Below, in pieces: positions 8,783 to 16,146 of a stretch of DNA of 64,000 nucleotides. A program made the translations under genes and the position numbers. The notes beneath the pieces were generated by a model that was given only the letters and a program-made list of their open reading frames with translations, was not told where the DNA came from and did not search any database. The DNA lies in the NCBI GenBank assembly GCA_910585635.1, contig CAJUFE010000013.1, positions 20,005 through 84,004 on the forward strand, read 5' to 3'. This stretch comes from an uncultured Lachnospiraceae bacterium (GTDB taxonomy: Bacteria; Bacillota; Clostridia; Lachnospirales; Lachnospiraceae). Within the stretch, counting starts at the first letter, position 1, and every line of letters begins with the position of its first letter.

Positions 8783-9889
8783 ATGGGATTGTCGATCATT
8801 GTCCCCTGCTACAATGAGCAGGAAACACTCCCATTTTTTATGGATGCGATCGATCGTATATCATCACAACCCCAGCTGGCGGAAAAGGACCTGGAGATCC
8901 TCTTTGTGGACGACGGCTCCACAGACCATACATTAGGTTTCCTGAAAAAACTGGCAGGAACAGACCGTCGGGTCCGCTATATATCCTTTTCCCGGAATTT
9001 TGGCAAGGAAGCGGCTCTATACGCAGGGTTGCAGAGAGCCAGGGGCGATCTGGTAGCGGTGATGGATGTGGACCTGCAGGACCCGCCGTCCTTACTGCCG
9101 GATATGTGCAAGGCAGTGGAGGCAGAGGGGTATGATGTGGCAGCGGCCCGGCGTGTGGACAGGAAAGGAGAGCCATGGCTCCGGTCGGTCTTTGCCCGAT
9201 CATTTTATCGGATCATCAATAAGATGACCGATGTGGAGATGATGGATGGCGCACGGGATTTTCGGGTGATGAGCAGGTCCTATGTGGATGCCCTGTTGGG
9301 GCTGCGGGAATATAACCGCTTTTCCAAGGGGCTGTTCAGTTGGGTGGGGTTCAGGACCAAGTGGTTTTCTTATGAGAACACGGAACGTGTGGCAGGGCAT
9401 ACCAAGTGGTCCTTCTGGTCGTTGTTCCGGTACAGTATCGAGGGGATCGTGGCTTTTACCACCGCGCCGCTGGTGATTTCCTCCTGTGTAGGCTTATTGC
9501 TCTGTCTGCTGGCTTTTATCGCGGTGGTCATCATCGTGGTGCGGAAGCTCCTGTTCGGGGACCCGGTGGATGGGTGGGCTTCCCTGGCCTCCCTGATCAC
9601 CTTCCTGGGAGGCTGCCAGATGCTCTTTTTAGGGATCATCGGGCAGTATATGGCGAAAATGTATCTGGAAGTCAAGGGACGGCCGGTGTACATCGTGGCG
9701 GAGGAAAGTGCGGAGAGAACAGGCCGGACAGTGTCAGAGGGAAGAGATGGATCGAAAGATGGGGACTTGCTTAAGGCGCAGGATGTATCAGGAGGCAGGG
9801 GGCTGCCTAGAGTACAGGATATATCGGAAGATAGGGATATTCCTAAGGAGCAAGGTGCATTAAAAGATAGAGTCCATCCAAAGGTGTAG
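8783..9889 (+). CDS. GtrB-like bactoprenol glycosyltransferase with repeat tail
   Basis: A GT2 enzyme of the GtrB/YkcC/ArnC type, 368 residues. The nucleotide site is FVDDGSTDHT, then VDLQDPP and EYNRFSKGLFSW, which is typical of bactoprenol-phosphate glucosyltransferases; two C-terminal membrane spans follow (about 228-310). ATG 8783 has GGGAGG; the TTG at 8753 does not. Residues 330-368 are degenerate 12-residue repeats (36 bp) that continue in frame beyond the TAG, so the stop appears to have arisen inside the array. The next gene is GtrII-like, so the two likely form an export glycosylation system; no GtrA-type flippase is seen. Confidence 0.85.
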   Translation: MGLSIIVPCYNEQETLPFFMDAIDRISSQPQLAEKDLEILFVDDGSTDHTLGFLKKLAGTDRRVRYISFSRNFGKEAALYAGLQRARGDLVAVMDVDLQDPPSLLPDMCKAVEAEGYDVAAARRVDRKGEPWLRSVFARSFYRIINKMTDVEMMDGARDFRVMSRSYVDALLGLREYNRFSKGLFSWVGFRTKWFSYENTERVAGHTKWSFWSLFRYSIEGIVAFTTAPLVISSCVGLLLCLLAFIAVVIIVVRKLLFGDPVDGWASLASLITFLGGCQMLFLGIIGQYMAKMYLEVKGRPVYIVAEESAERTGRTVSEGRDGSKDGDLLKAQDVSGGRGLPRVQDISEDRDIPKEQGALKDRVHPKV

Positions 9890-9968
9890 GGTGTATTGGA
9901 TGATAGGTGCCTGCCTAAGGTACAAGATATATCGGAAGATGGGAGCCTACCCAAGCGAGTTGGTGTAA
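9757..9968 (+). repeat. 36-bp degenerate tandem repeat spanning a stop codon
   Basis: About six imperfect 36-bp units encode 12-residue blocks such as RGLPRVQDISED, RDIPKEQGALKD and, past the stop, RCLPKVQDISED. The array starts in the GtrB-like C-terminus, crosses its TAG (9887-9889) and runs on in the same frame to about 9968, just ahead of the next gene's ribosome binding site. Confidence 0.8.
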
Positions 9969-9996
9969 ATGTGGGGTACGAGAAGGAGGTGGCCGG

Positions 9997-11574
9997 ATGG
10001 ACCGGTGTGAAAAGGTGAAGAGGTATCTAAGGCCTATAGGTTTGAAGCTGGCCTTTTGCTGCTGTCTATATTCTATGGTGATGGTAGCGGATCTGGTCAA
10101 TTGCCGGGACGGGCTGTGGAACGGGCCTTATTATCAGGCGGCTCATTGGGAGCTGTCTTTGGGCAGATGGACGATCCTTTATTGGGACCGTCTTCTCCTG
10201 GGGATCCATACGAACCCTTGGGCGACGCTGGTGACGTTGTCCTTATTTATCCTGGGGACAAGTCTTTTGGTGGATATCTTGGGGATCCTCCCTGGGTCCT
10301 GGCAGGATCATCTGGTCTCGATGCTGTTCCTCAGCAATATGATCGTCTGTATATCGGTCTCTTATCTGTACACCTCCGGGATCTATGGGTTGGCCTTTTT
10401 TCTCAGTATGCTCTGTGTAAAATGTGTCTTATGGAGCATGGAGGACAAGCGGGCGGTCTTTGCAGGTGCGCTATGCCTGGCTCTGGTGATGGGCCTGTAT
10501 CAGTCGTATCTGGGATGCATCACGCTGATGGCGTTGGCTGCGCTACTTTTGATGATCCAGGAGGGGCGCAGGCCGAATGAGATTGGAAGATATCTGCGCC
10601 TGGGGATCCTGACAGGGATCGCAGGTTTTTGTCTGTACGAGGTCATCCAGCATGTCCATATGATGGTCTTTCATGTGAGTATGAGTGCATATAACGGGGC
10701 GGATGACATCTCTCTCCGGACGATTATCACAAACCTCATCCCTTCGGTCAGGAGGGCCTATGAGATTTTTTGGCGGTATCTGATGGGGATGGACCACCAT
10801 TGGAACGCGCTCCCTTCAATCTTGTTGCGGGGGATCTCTATAGCGGCGATCACAGGGGTCGTGGGCACGGGGATCATCGCTCTTTGGAGGGGGAAAGAGA
10901 AGGGACAGCGTTCACGACTTTTCTTCTGGGGAGTGTGCATAGCGCTGACGCCATTGGCGGTGAATGTGGTGTTCCTTCTCGCTCCCAAAAGTGCTTTTCT
11001 CGAGCAGCAGACGGCTCCTCTGGCACTGGTGGTGGCAGTGATCGTGGCAATGCTGGCTCGGAGAGCTTCGGCTAGAGTCTCGGACAGAAAAAGCCTTTTG
11101 TGGGGGCTGGCCCGAAAGGATATGGCGGTTGTGGTCCTGGGTTTGTCTCTTTTATTCGGGAACGTGAGCCAGATACTGATCGACCAGGAGGCGATGGCTG
11201 AAGGGATGCACGCATCCAGGTCGATCGGGGAGAGTGTGTTCCACACCTTGGTGCAGGAAGGTCTGTATGGCCGCGAGGCCACCTATGCGCTGATTGGTGC
11301 ACCCTGTGCCAGCCCCCTCTTTTTTGCGACGCCTTTGTATGATAAAGCGAACAGCTATGCGAAGTTTGGCGGACCCTGGTGGGATGGTAGTGAGCTGGAT
11401 AACCGAGCCTGGTATGGCCTGTTCCATTATCGGCTGGGGCTGGAGCTGCCTATGTGCGATGCTGGACGGTATGAAGAGCTGGCCAGGTCTGCGGCGGTGA
11501 GGGAGATGCCGGTATACCCGGCAGAAGGGTCGATACAGGAGATCGAGGGGGTCATTGTCATCAAGGTTTCTTAA
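9997..11574 (+). CDS. GtrII-like membrane glucosyltransferase
   Basis: A polytopic membrane protein of 525 residues resembling the glucosyl transferase GtrII family (PF14264). The N-terminal region has DGLWNGPYY and LSLGRWTILYWDRLL, matching the acidic loop and (S/L)GRW motif of that family, followed by about ten hydrophobic spans and a short soluble C-terminus. The ribosome binding site AAGGAGGTGG precedes ATG 9997. Paired with the GtrB-like gene, it would take the polyprenyl-phosphate sugar on the outer face and add it to a surface polymer. The acceptor is unknown. Confidence 0.75.
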   Translation: MDRCEKVKRYLRPIGLKLAFCCCLYSMVMVADLVNCRDGLWNGPYYQAAHWELSLGRWTILYWDRLLLGIHTNPWATLVTLSLFILGTSLLVDILGILPGSWQDHLVSMLFLSNMIVCISVSYLYTSGIYGLAFFLSMLCVKCVLWSMEDKRAVFAGALCLALVMGLYQSYLGCITLMALAALLLMIQEGRRPNEIGRYLRLGILTGIAGFCLYEVIQHVHMMVFHVSMSAYNGADDISLRTIITNLIPSVRRAYEIFWRYLMGMDHHWNALPSILLRGISIAAITGVVGTGIIALWRGKEKGQRSRLFFWGVCIALTPLAVNVVFLLAPKSAFLEQQTAPLALVVAVIVAMLARRASARVSDRKSLLWGLARKDMAVVVLGLSLLFGNVSQILIDQEAMAEGMHASRSIGESVFHTLVQEGLYGREATYALIGAPCASPLFFATPLYDKANSYAKFGGPWWDGSELDNRAWYGLFHYRLGLELPMCDAGRYEELARSAAVREMPVYPAEGSIQEIEGVIVIKVS

Positions 11575-11999
11575 GCGCTGATCTGCAGGATCGAACTGTT
11601 GGTTTAATGCATTCTTCCGCCGGATGTGCTATGATGGGATCGATAACGGGCAGCAGGCGGGCATCTAGGTCCAGAAGAGGGATGATGACGACCATCAGAG
11701 GTGTATGCGGTATAATGGCCCGGCTGGATCGTGGCGTCGGGTCTTGTGGGATCTATGCCTCAATCCTCTAAAATGGAAAATATATACTGGGATAATATTA
11801 CAAAATGCTTGACGGCTCTGAATAGATATGGTACGCTTGGGATGTAAGATATATCCATCATCTATCTGTGCCAGCGATCCCATACCGAGGGAAAGATCTA
11901 TCTCATCCCTCATCCGATATCCCGCGAGCGATCCAGGAACAGCACAGGAATGAAAGTATCGCGAAAGGAGGGGCTTTTTAAGAGATAAGGGGAGGACCA
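11575..11999. other. Gene-poor region with copy A of a repeated promoter-like element
   Basis: No intact gene is seen. Bases about 11765-11960 are strongly similar to 13585-13800 (copy B). Both contain ATTACAAAA(A)TGCTTGAC(A/G), a 17-18 bp spacer ending GATATGG, then TACGCTTGG, and later CATACCGAGGGAAAG. A short conserved reading (xxWDxITKxL) is open in copy B but interrupted in copy A. The TTGAC-N17/18-TACGCT arrangement could be a promoter. A TATAAT at 11711-11716 has no convincing -35. Confidence 0.5.
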
Positions 12000-12524
12000 A
12001 TGGAAAGAAACATAAGTGTTATAAAAGATGTGGATGGGGATCGGATCGTTATCGTAAATGATATCCGTTTTAAGGGAAAAAGAAATATAGATTGGGATGA
12101 AGTCGAGCAGTATTTAAAACAGTATGTCGGAGAGTTTATAGAAATTGCCGAAAGTAAAGAGATCATATATATTGGAAGTGATCTGCCTGATGAATATTCA
12201 GGCTCGAAGTATACTGCAAAATTAAAAGGAGCATTGGCAAAGGCAAAAGCAAATGCCGCACAAGGGATCCCAGAAATGATAGAGATCGCGGAGAATAGAA
12301 GGTTTCAAGAAAATTTGAAAAGAAAACATGACAAAAACGCAAAATTTGGCTGGTATCGATATGACTCCAGATTCGCGATACCGGTTTTTGATGATAATGA
12401 TGATGTTTTACGATATAATGTGTTTCATGCAGAATTAGTTATAAGACATTCTGAAAATGGAAAGTTGTATTTATATGATGTCATAAATATAAAAAAAGAA
12501 ACGAGCACCCCGCTTGAGCCATAA
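12000..12524 (+). CDS. PBECR-like phage/mobile nuclease-fold protein
   Basis: A 174-residue protein, AT-rich compared with its neighbours. The second half (SKYT..LKGALAKAKANAAQ, ENRRFQENLKRKH, GWYRYDSRF, then a block ending GKLYLYDVINIKKET) matches what I recall of the phage-Barnase-EndoU-ColicinE5/D-RelE-like (PBECR) nuclease-fold domains found in prophage and mobile-element polyproteins. Here the domain stands alone with a short N-terminal part. The start has GGGGAGG. It could be a toxin, effector or stranded fragment of a larger phage protein; no immunity gene or other phage gene is adjacent. Family recall is moderate; activity is unproven. Confidence 0.55.
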   Translation: MERNISVIKDVDGDRIVIVNDIRFKGKRNIDWDEVEQYLKQYVGEFIEIAESKEIIYIGSDLPDEYSGSKYTAKLKGALAKAKANAAQGIPEMIEIAENRRFQENLKRKHDKNAKFGWYRYDSRFAIPVFDDNDDVLRYNVFHAELVIRHSENGKLYLYDVINIKKETSTPLEP

Positions 12525-12588
12525 AGCTGTACGGTAAAAAACCCGCTTTCTTTTTATGTATTGTATGATAGAAAGATAAAAAAGTCAA

Positions 12589-12632
12589 GATATTTTTCTC
12601 TATTTTATGGGATATTTTTCTCTATTTTATGG
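12589..12632 (+). repeat. 22-bp perfect tandem duplication
   Basis: Two identical adjacent copies of a 22-bp AT-rich unit beginning GATATTTTTCTC and ending TTTTATGG, located between the PBECR-like gene and an Rpn-family remnant. Confidence 0.9.
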
Positions 12633-12644
12633 GATTGTTGCTCT

Positions 12645-12755
12645 CTGCAGAACATCCGGAATGTGATGGACTCGTTCCATGTGACAGCGGATCAGGCGAT
12701 GGCGGCGTTAAAGATACCGGAGGTGGAACAGACAGAGCTTACCGCGAGATTGTAA
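12645..12755 (+). pseudogene. 3' remnant of an Rpn/PD-(D/E)XK-family gene
   Basis: Only the last ~36 codons survive (NIRNVMDSFHVTADQAMAAL, then KIPEVEQTELTARL, then stop). This is the helix-turn-helix-like C-terminal tail I recognise from Rpn/PD-(D/E)XK family ORFs of Lachnospiraceae. Upstream sequence in the same frame is low-complexity and includes the 22-bp duplication, so the body of the gene has been lost. Confidence 0.6.
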
Positions 12756-12793
12756 AGATGTTTTGGGACCATCTGGCTGTGCGCGGATGGCCT

Positions 12794-12845
12794 GGGCCAT
12801 GCTCCGTCTCCTCGCGGTACACACCGGGGAGACGGAGCGTGGCCC
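12794..12845. repeat. 18-bp inverted repeat with 16-nt loop
   Basis: GGGCCATGCTCCGTCTCC (12794-12811) pairs with 12828-12845, allowing one G-U pair. It sits just past the stop of the minus-strand remnant gene. There is no T-run on either side, so it is not a standard terminator. Confidence 0.8.
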
Positions 12846-12850
12846 GTATC

Positions 12851-13486
12851 TCATCTTGCGCTGCCCAGGATCGTATGGGCCTTCTTTTTCAACCGTCGCT
12901 TCGCATCCGGCGTGATCCCCCGGATCCGGTCGATCTCATGGTCGATCAGGTCCCCGGGCTTTTGCTGATAGGCATCCAGGATCACGGACCGGACATCCAG
13001 GGCGGTCTGGGAGGAGTGCTCTTCCTTGCAGAGCGATCTCAGCGTTTTCAGGGTGCGCTCCACCCCGGATATGTCTGCAAAATGGTCGCAGCAGTCGAAC
13101 CATGAACGCATGATATACTGTGAGTCCGGGAAGCGTTTCTGTCCGCTTTCCAGGAAGTCATACGCCCGTGTCTGATCCTCATCCACATATGTACAGTATA
13201 GTGCGTTGACCTGAAAATAAATATCGGTGGGGTTGCTGGCGTGGATACGGCGTGTGGTATCCAGCATCTCGTCCAGCTCTTTCCGATATGTCCGGATGCC
13301 GTCAGGCAGACGGATCAGGATATCGAAATAGGATTGGATGAAATAGATATTTTCAGGCTCCCTCCGATAATTGGCCTTTGCATATCCCTGGGCGCTCTCA
13401 TGATCCTCTAAACCCTTATAAACGGCGACCAGTTCACGGTAAGCGCTACGATAGTAGTTACAGTATGGATAAGGATGTACGGGAGA
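12851..13486 (-). pseudogene. Headless helical-repeat (TPR-like) gene remnant
   Basis: The minus frame is open from 13486 to the stop at 12851 (212 codons) but has no plausible start and meets a TGA upstream. The reading is helix-rich with TPR-like spacing (YFIQSYFDILIRLPDG, DIYFQVNALYCTYVDEDQTR, FPDSQYIMRSWFDCC) and ends KRRLKKKAHTILGSAR. It looks like the C-terminal helical domain of a larger protein whose N-terminal effector domain is gone. A second copy of its last ~22 codons lies at 15482-15550. The parent family cannot be named from this part alone. Confidence 0.6.
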
Positions 13487-14130
13487 TCATAGATGTGGAA
13501 AACCATCGATCTATCTTGTCCTCCTCAATCTTCACTCGATATCTGGTCAGGCAGGGAGATATGAAGGGGGAGATATATCCTTACATTCTCTATCCTATTA
13601 AAAATGGAAATTATAAACTGGGATAAAATTACAAAAATGCTTGACAATACCGGTATAGATATGGTACGCTTGGAATGTAAAATATGTCCATCACCTATCC
13701 ATGCCTGCAGCCTCATACCGAGGGAAAGGCGTGCCTCATCTTTCGGTCTATATCCTGCGTACGATCTGGGGATCGAATGGGACCGTGGGGGCTGATGTGA
13801 CAGATCTAGGATGCGATAGGGTACGAAAAAGTTGGACCACGGAAGTGTATGTGAACGAGAAGGCAAAGGATGGATCTTCAGTCTGCAAGGCGGTTGGATG
13901 AGGAGGCACCCTCGCTACGCTGGGGTGGACCCTGCGGTGGCATCGTTGAGTGGAGCCAACGCAGCAGATGGAGGTCCAGACAAGTCATTTGCCTGGATGT
14001 GAACAAGACAGTACACTAGGATAAAAGAGGAAAGGTGCGGCTGTGGGAACGGACCGCACGACGGTGGGAGGATAGGAGCTGTGGGGAGCAGCCACCGTGT
14101 GAAAGATCGATGCAGAGGTGATGACAGGCG
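13487..14130. other. Degenerate region with repeat copy B and an Rpn remnant
   Basis: Contains copy B (about 13585-13800) of the element described for 11765-11960, with a consensus TTGACA (13641-13646). Then comes a short Rpn-family remnant at 13831-13901 (TTEVYVNEKAKDGSSV, stop soon after), matching the better-preserved one at 15320-15445. Bases 13902-14115 hold nothing I recognise except the leader of the following gene. Confidence 0.5.
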
Positions 14131-15024
14131 ATGGCGGATGAGGGTGCGACATTTTCAGACATCCAGATACAATGGCATGCAGCGTTCTGTGCTGCGGCTG
14201 AACTGGAGCTTTCAGAAGACCGTGGAGAACTGGATCTTTGGCGGGAGTATAACCTTAGCAAGAAGCCACTCCAGATCGATCTGCTGGTCGTGGAGAAGCG
14301 GGCGGATGTCTTCATAAAGAGCGAGTTGGGTCGGATCTTTAGACGGCATAACATCATCGAGTATAAGTCGCCGGGCGATGGCTTATCCATAGATGATCTT
14401 TTCAAGGCTATCGGCTATGCATGCTTCTACAAAAGCCTTGGGGAGACGGTCGATCAGATCCCGGTCGATCAGCTTACGGTCTCCCTGGTCCGAGAAGGGA
14501 AGCCAAGGAAGCTCTTCGAGACATTGCAGGGGGCGGGCTTTGAGGTTGAGAAGGGATCTAACGGCATATACTATGTGAAAGGGCTCTTTCTCCCGGTGCA
14601 GATAGTAGTGACGAGGGAACTGGACTGTGGACCGGAAGGAGAGAACTTGAGCCTTAAAGTCTTGTCACGGAGTGCCTCGGAAGAGGATGTCCGTAAATTT
14701 ATCGAAATGGCGCAGAAGCTCACATCACAGGGAGACAGGGAAAATGTCGATGCGATCTTGCAAGTGAGCGTATCTGCAAACTATGAACTTTATGACAAAA
14801 TAAAGAGGAGGGATCCGATCATGTGTGAAGCCATGAAGAGATTGATGATGGATGAGATACAAGAAGAAAAGCGGGATAGTAAACAGGAAGGCAGACAGGA
14901 GGGTATCCTGGAGATCCTTTTCGGTCTGGTGAAGGACGGGATCATTTCCATCGCAGATGCAGCAAAGCGTGCCAACATGATGGTCTCCGATTTTGAGAAG
15001 GCGTACAAAACATCCATGCTGTAA
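14131..15024 (+). CDS. PD-(D/E)XK nuclease-family protein
   Basis: A 297-residue protein with a PD-(D/E)XK core: D50 in LQIDLLVVE, and E77-x-K79 in NIIEYKSPGD, followed by the helix FKAIGYACFYK. The C-terminus has a basic, charged helix (DSKQEGRQEG) and an HTH-like tail (ISIADAAKRANM), the layout of Rpn-type recombination-promoting nuclease/transposase-like proteins abundant in gut Clostridia. AGAGGTG lies ahead of the ATG and a strong terminator follows directly. It seems intact, unlike the surrounding fragments of related genes. It may promote DNA rearrangement; no partner is evident. Confidence 0.75.
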   Translation: MADEGATFSDIQIQWHAAFCAAAELELSEDRGELDLWREYNLSKKPLQIDLLVVEKRADVFIKSELGRIFRRHNIIEYKSPGDGLSIDDLFKAIGYACFYKSLGETVDQIPVDQLTVSLVREGKPRKLFETLQGAGFEVEKGSNGIYYVKGLFLPVQIVVTRELDCGPEGENLSLKVLSRSASEEDVRKFIEMAQKLTSQGDRENVDAILQVSVSANYELYDKIKRRDPIMCEAMKRLMMDEIQEEKRDSKQEGRQEGILEILFGLVKDGIISIADAAKRANMMVSDFEKAYKTSML

Positions 15025-15077
15025 AAACGGAGCTCCTGTGGAGAGTGAGCGTATGATCTCCACAGGGGCTGTTTTTA
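15025..15077 (+). terminator. Rho-independent terminator
   Basis: A 14-bp stem: AGCTCCTGTGGAGA (15031-15044) pairs with 15057-15070 with one G-U pair, then GTTTTT. It is immediately downstream of the PD-(D/E)XK gene stop. Confidence 0.9.
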
Positions 15078-15319
15078 CACCAAAGAGCAGCTATACCTGT
15101 GGTATGATGTTGGGATCAAAAGGTTTTTTGACCCCTTTGATACCGGATCGCTCCGCACTTTGTGCTCCCGCGATCCTCAAAAACATCCATAGTACTGCAT
15201 CCGCCCTGATCGGGCTACTTTTTCATGTTTTTGGCGGGTCTCAAGGTCAAAGATCCTGGCATCGTGGTATAGCGGTATCATAAGTGAGTGCCTCCAAAGA
15301 TTCTTACGTATCATAAACG
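15078..15319. other. Spacer without recognisable content
   Basis: No gene, promoter or repeat I can support lies between the terminator and the following Rpn-family remnant. Confidence 0.5.
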
Positions 15320-15445
15320 GAAGTGTATATGAACACGAAGGTAAAGGATGGCTCTGCGATGGCAGAGCTGATGGAAGTGTCCACCAGGGATGATGCCTAC
15401 AGCGATAAGTTCCCGGTCACTTCCCGGAGCGAGCGGCGACATTAA
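15320..15445 (+). pseudogene. Rpn-family internal fragment with frameshift
   Basis: Reads EVYMNTKVKDGSAMAELMEV, then STRDDAYSDKFPVTSRSERRH and a stop. The family continuation (IKETEEGQRIM) is present in the next frame immediately after (about 15440-15475), so a one-base shift has broken it. The same block appears, shorter, at 13831-13901. Only this internal segment remains. Confidence 0.6.
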
Positions 15446-15468
15446 GGAGACAGAGGAGGGGCAGAGGA

Positions 15469-15765
15469 TCATGACCCGTATCTCATCTCGCACTGTCCAG
15501 GATCGTATGTGCCTTCTTTTTCAAACGCCGCTTCGCCTCCGGCGTGATCCCCTGGATCCGGCCGCTCACCGCAGCAGCGCTCTATGCCGATCGCGGGCGC
15601 TTTGCCGGTAGCGGTGTCAATGGGCCGGAGATAGATGGTCACATGGAAGGATACGGTAGATCCAATGACCGTAAGGAGCCATCGCACAGCCTCTTTTTGG
15701 GCACGGTAGCGCGGGTGTGTTTTATCAGTATGGTCGTTGTTGTTTTTCTTCATGATGATCAGCAT
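15469..15765 (-). pseudogene. Doubtful minus-strand ORF fused to a duplicated gene tail
   Basis: An ATG at 15765 has AAAGGAG upstream and reads MLIIMKKNNNDHTDKTHPRY, then a hydrophobic stretch (WLLTVIGSTVSFHVTIYL). The 3' part runs, in a different frame, over a copy of the end of the 12851-13486 remnant: bases 15482-15550 translate to GITPEAKRRLKKKAHTILDS. The start looks functional, but the product would be an accidental fusion. No family recognised. Confidence 0.35.
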
Positions 15766-16135
15766 GTTCTTCTCCTTTCCTGACCGGTGTCCGGTCGTAG
15801 TGTAGATGGATGTGTACTGCGCGTCCCCCATGTGCCTGCCAGATCCTTCTGTGTGGCACTGCATCCGCTGCCCAGTCCCATGGAGGTTTACTATGAAGTT
15901 CCGCCGCCGGATAGGCGGCATTCGTTCAGGTATGCCAAATGTCCCTGCCCATGTCTCTTGACCCCCTTTCCTGTTTTTTTCTTGCACCATCAGTATAGCA
16001 AGCGGGGGATATGACTTTTTTAAGAGCAGCATTTTTTTGTGGTCTGGGAAGTGGACAGCTTATGGGCTGGCTTTTTGTGGTCTGGGAAGTGGACAGCTTA
16101 TGGGCTGGCTTTTTGTGGTCTGGAACGCGGACAGC
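15766..16135. other. Non-coding stretch with dispersed-repeat similarity and tandem 38-mers
   Basis: Bases about 15830-15960 are similar to 21400-21540 (shared CCGCCGGATAG(A/G)CGGC, CATCCGCTGCC and TATGCC), so a dispersed element flanks the large kinase-TIR gene on both sides. From 16033 a 38-bp tandem repeat leads into that gene's 3' end. No gene seen. Confidence 0.5.
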
Positions 16136-16146
16136 TTATGGGTTGG
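16033..16146. repeat. 38-bp tandem repeat x3 overlapping a stop codon
   Basis: Three copies of a unit containing TTTTTGTGGTCTGG, GGACAGCTTATG and GGCTGG start at 16033, 16071 and 16109. The third, diverged copy contains the stop codon (16136-16138) and last codons of the kinase-TIR gene, so the array extends from the 3' end of that gene. Confidence 0.9.

Noticed and set aside
13378..13626. 82-residue plus-strand ORF
   Set aside because: It lies over the minus-strand helical-repeat remnant, has no ribosome binding site and no recognisable content.
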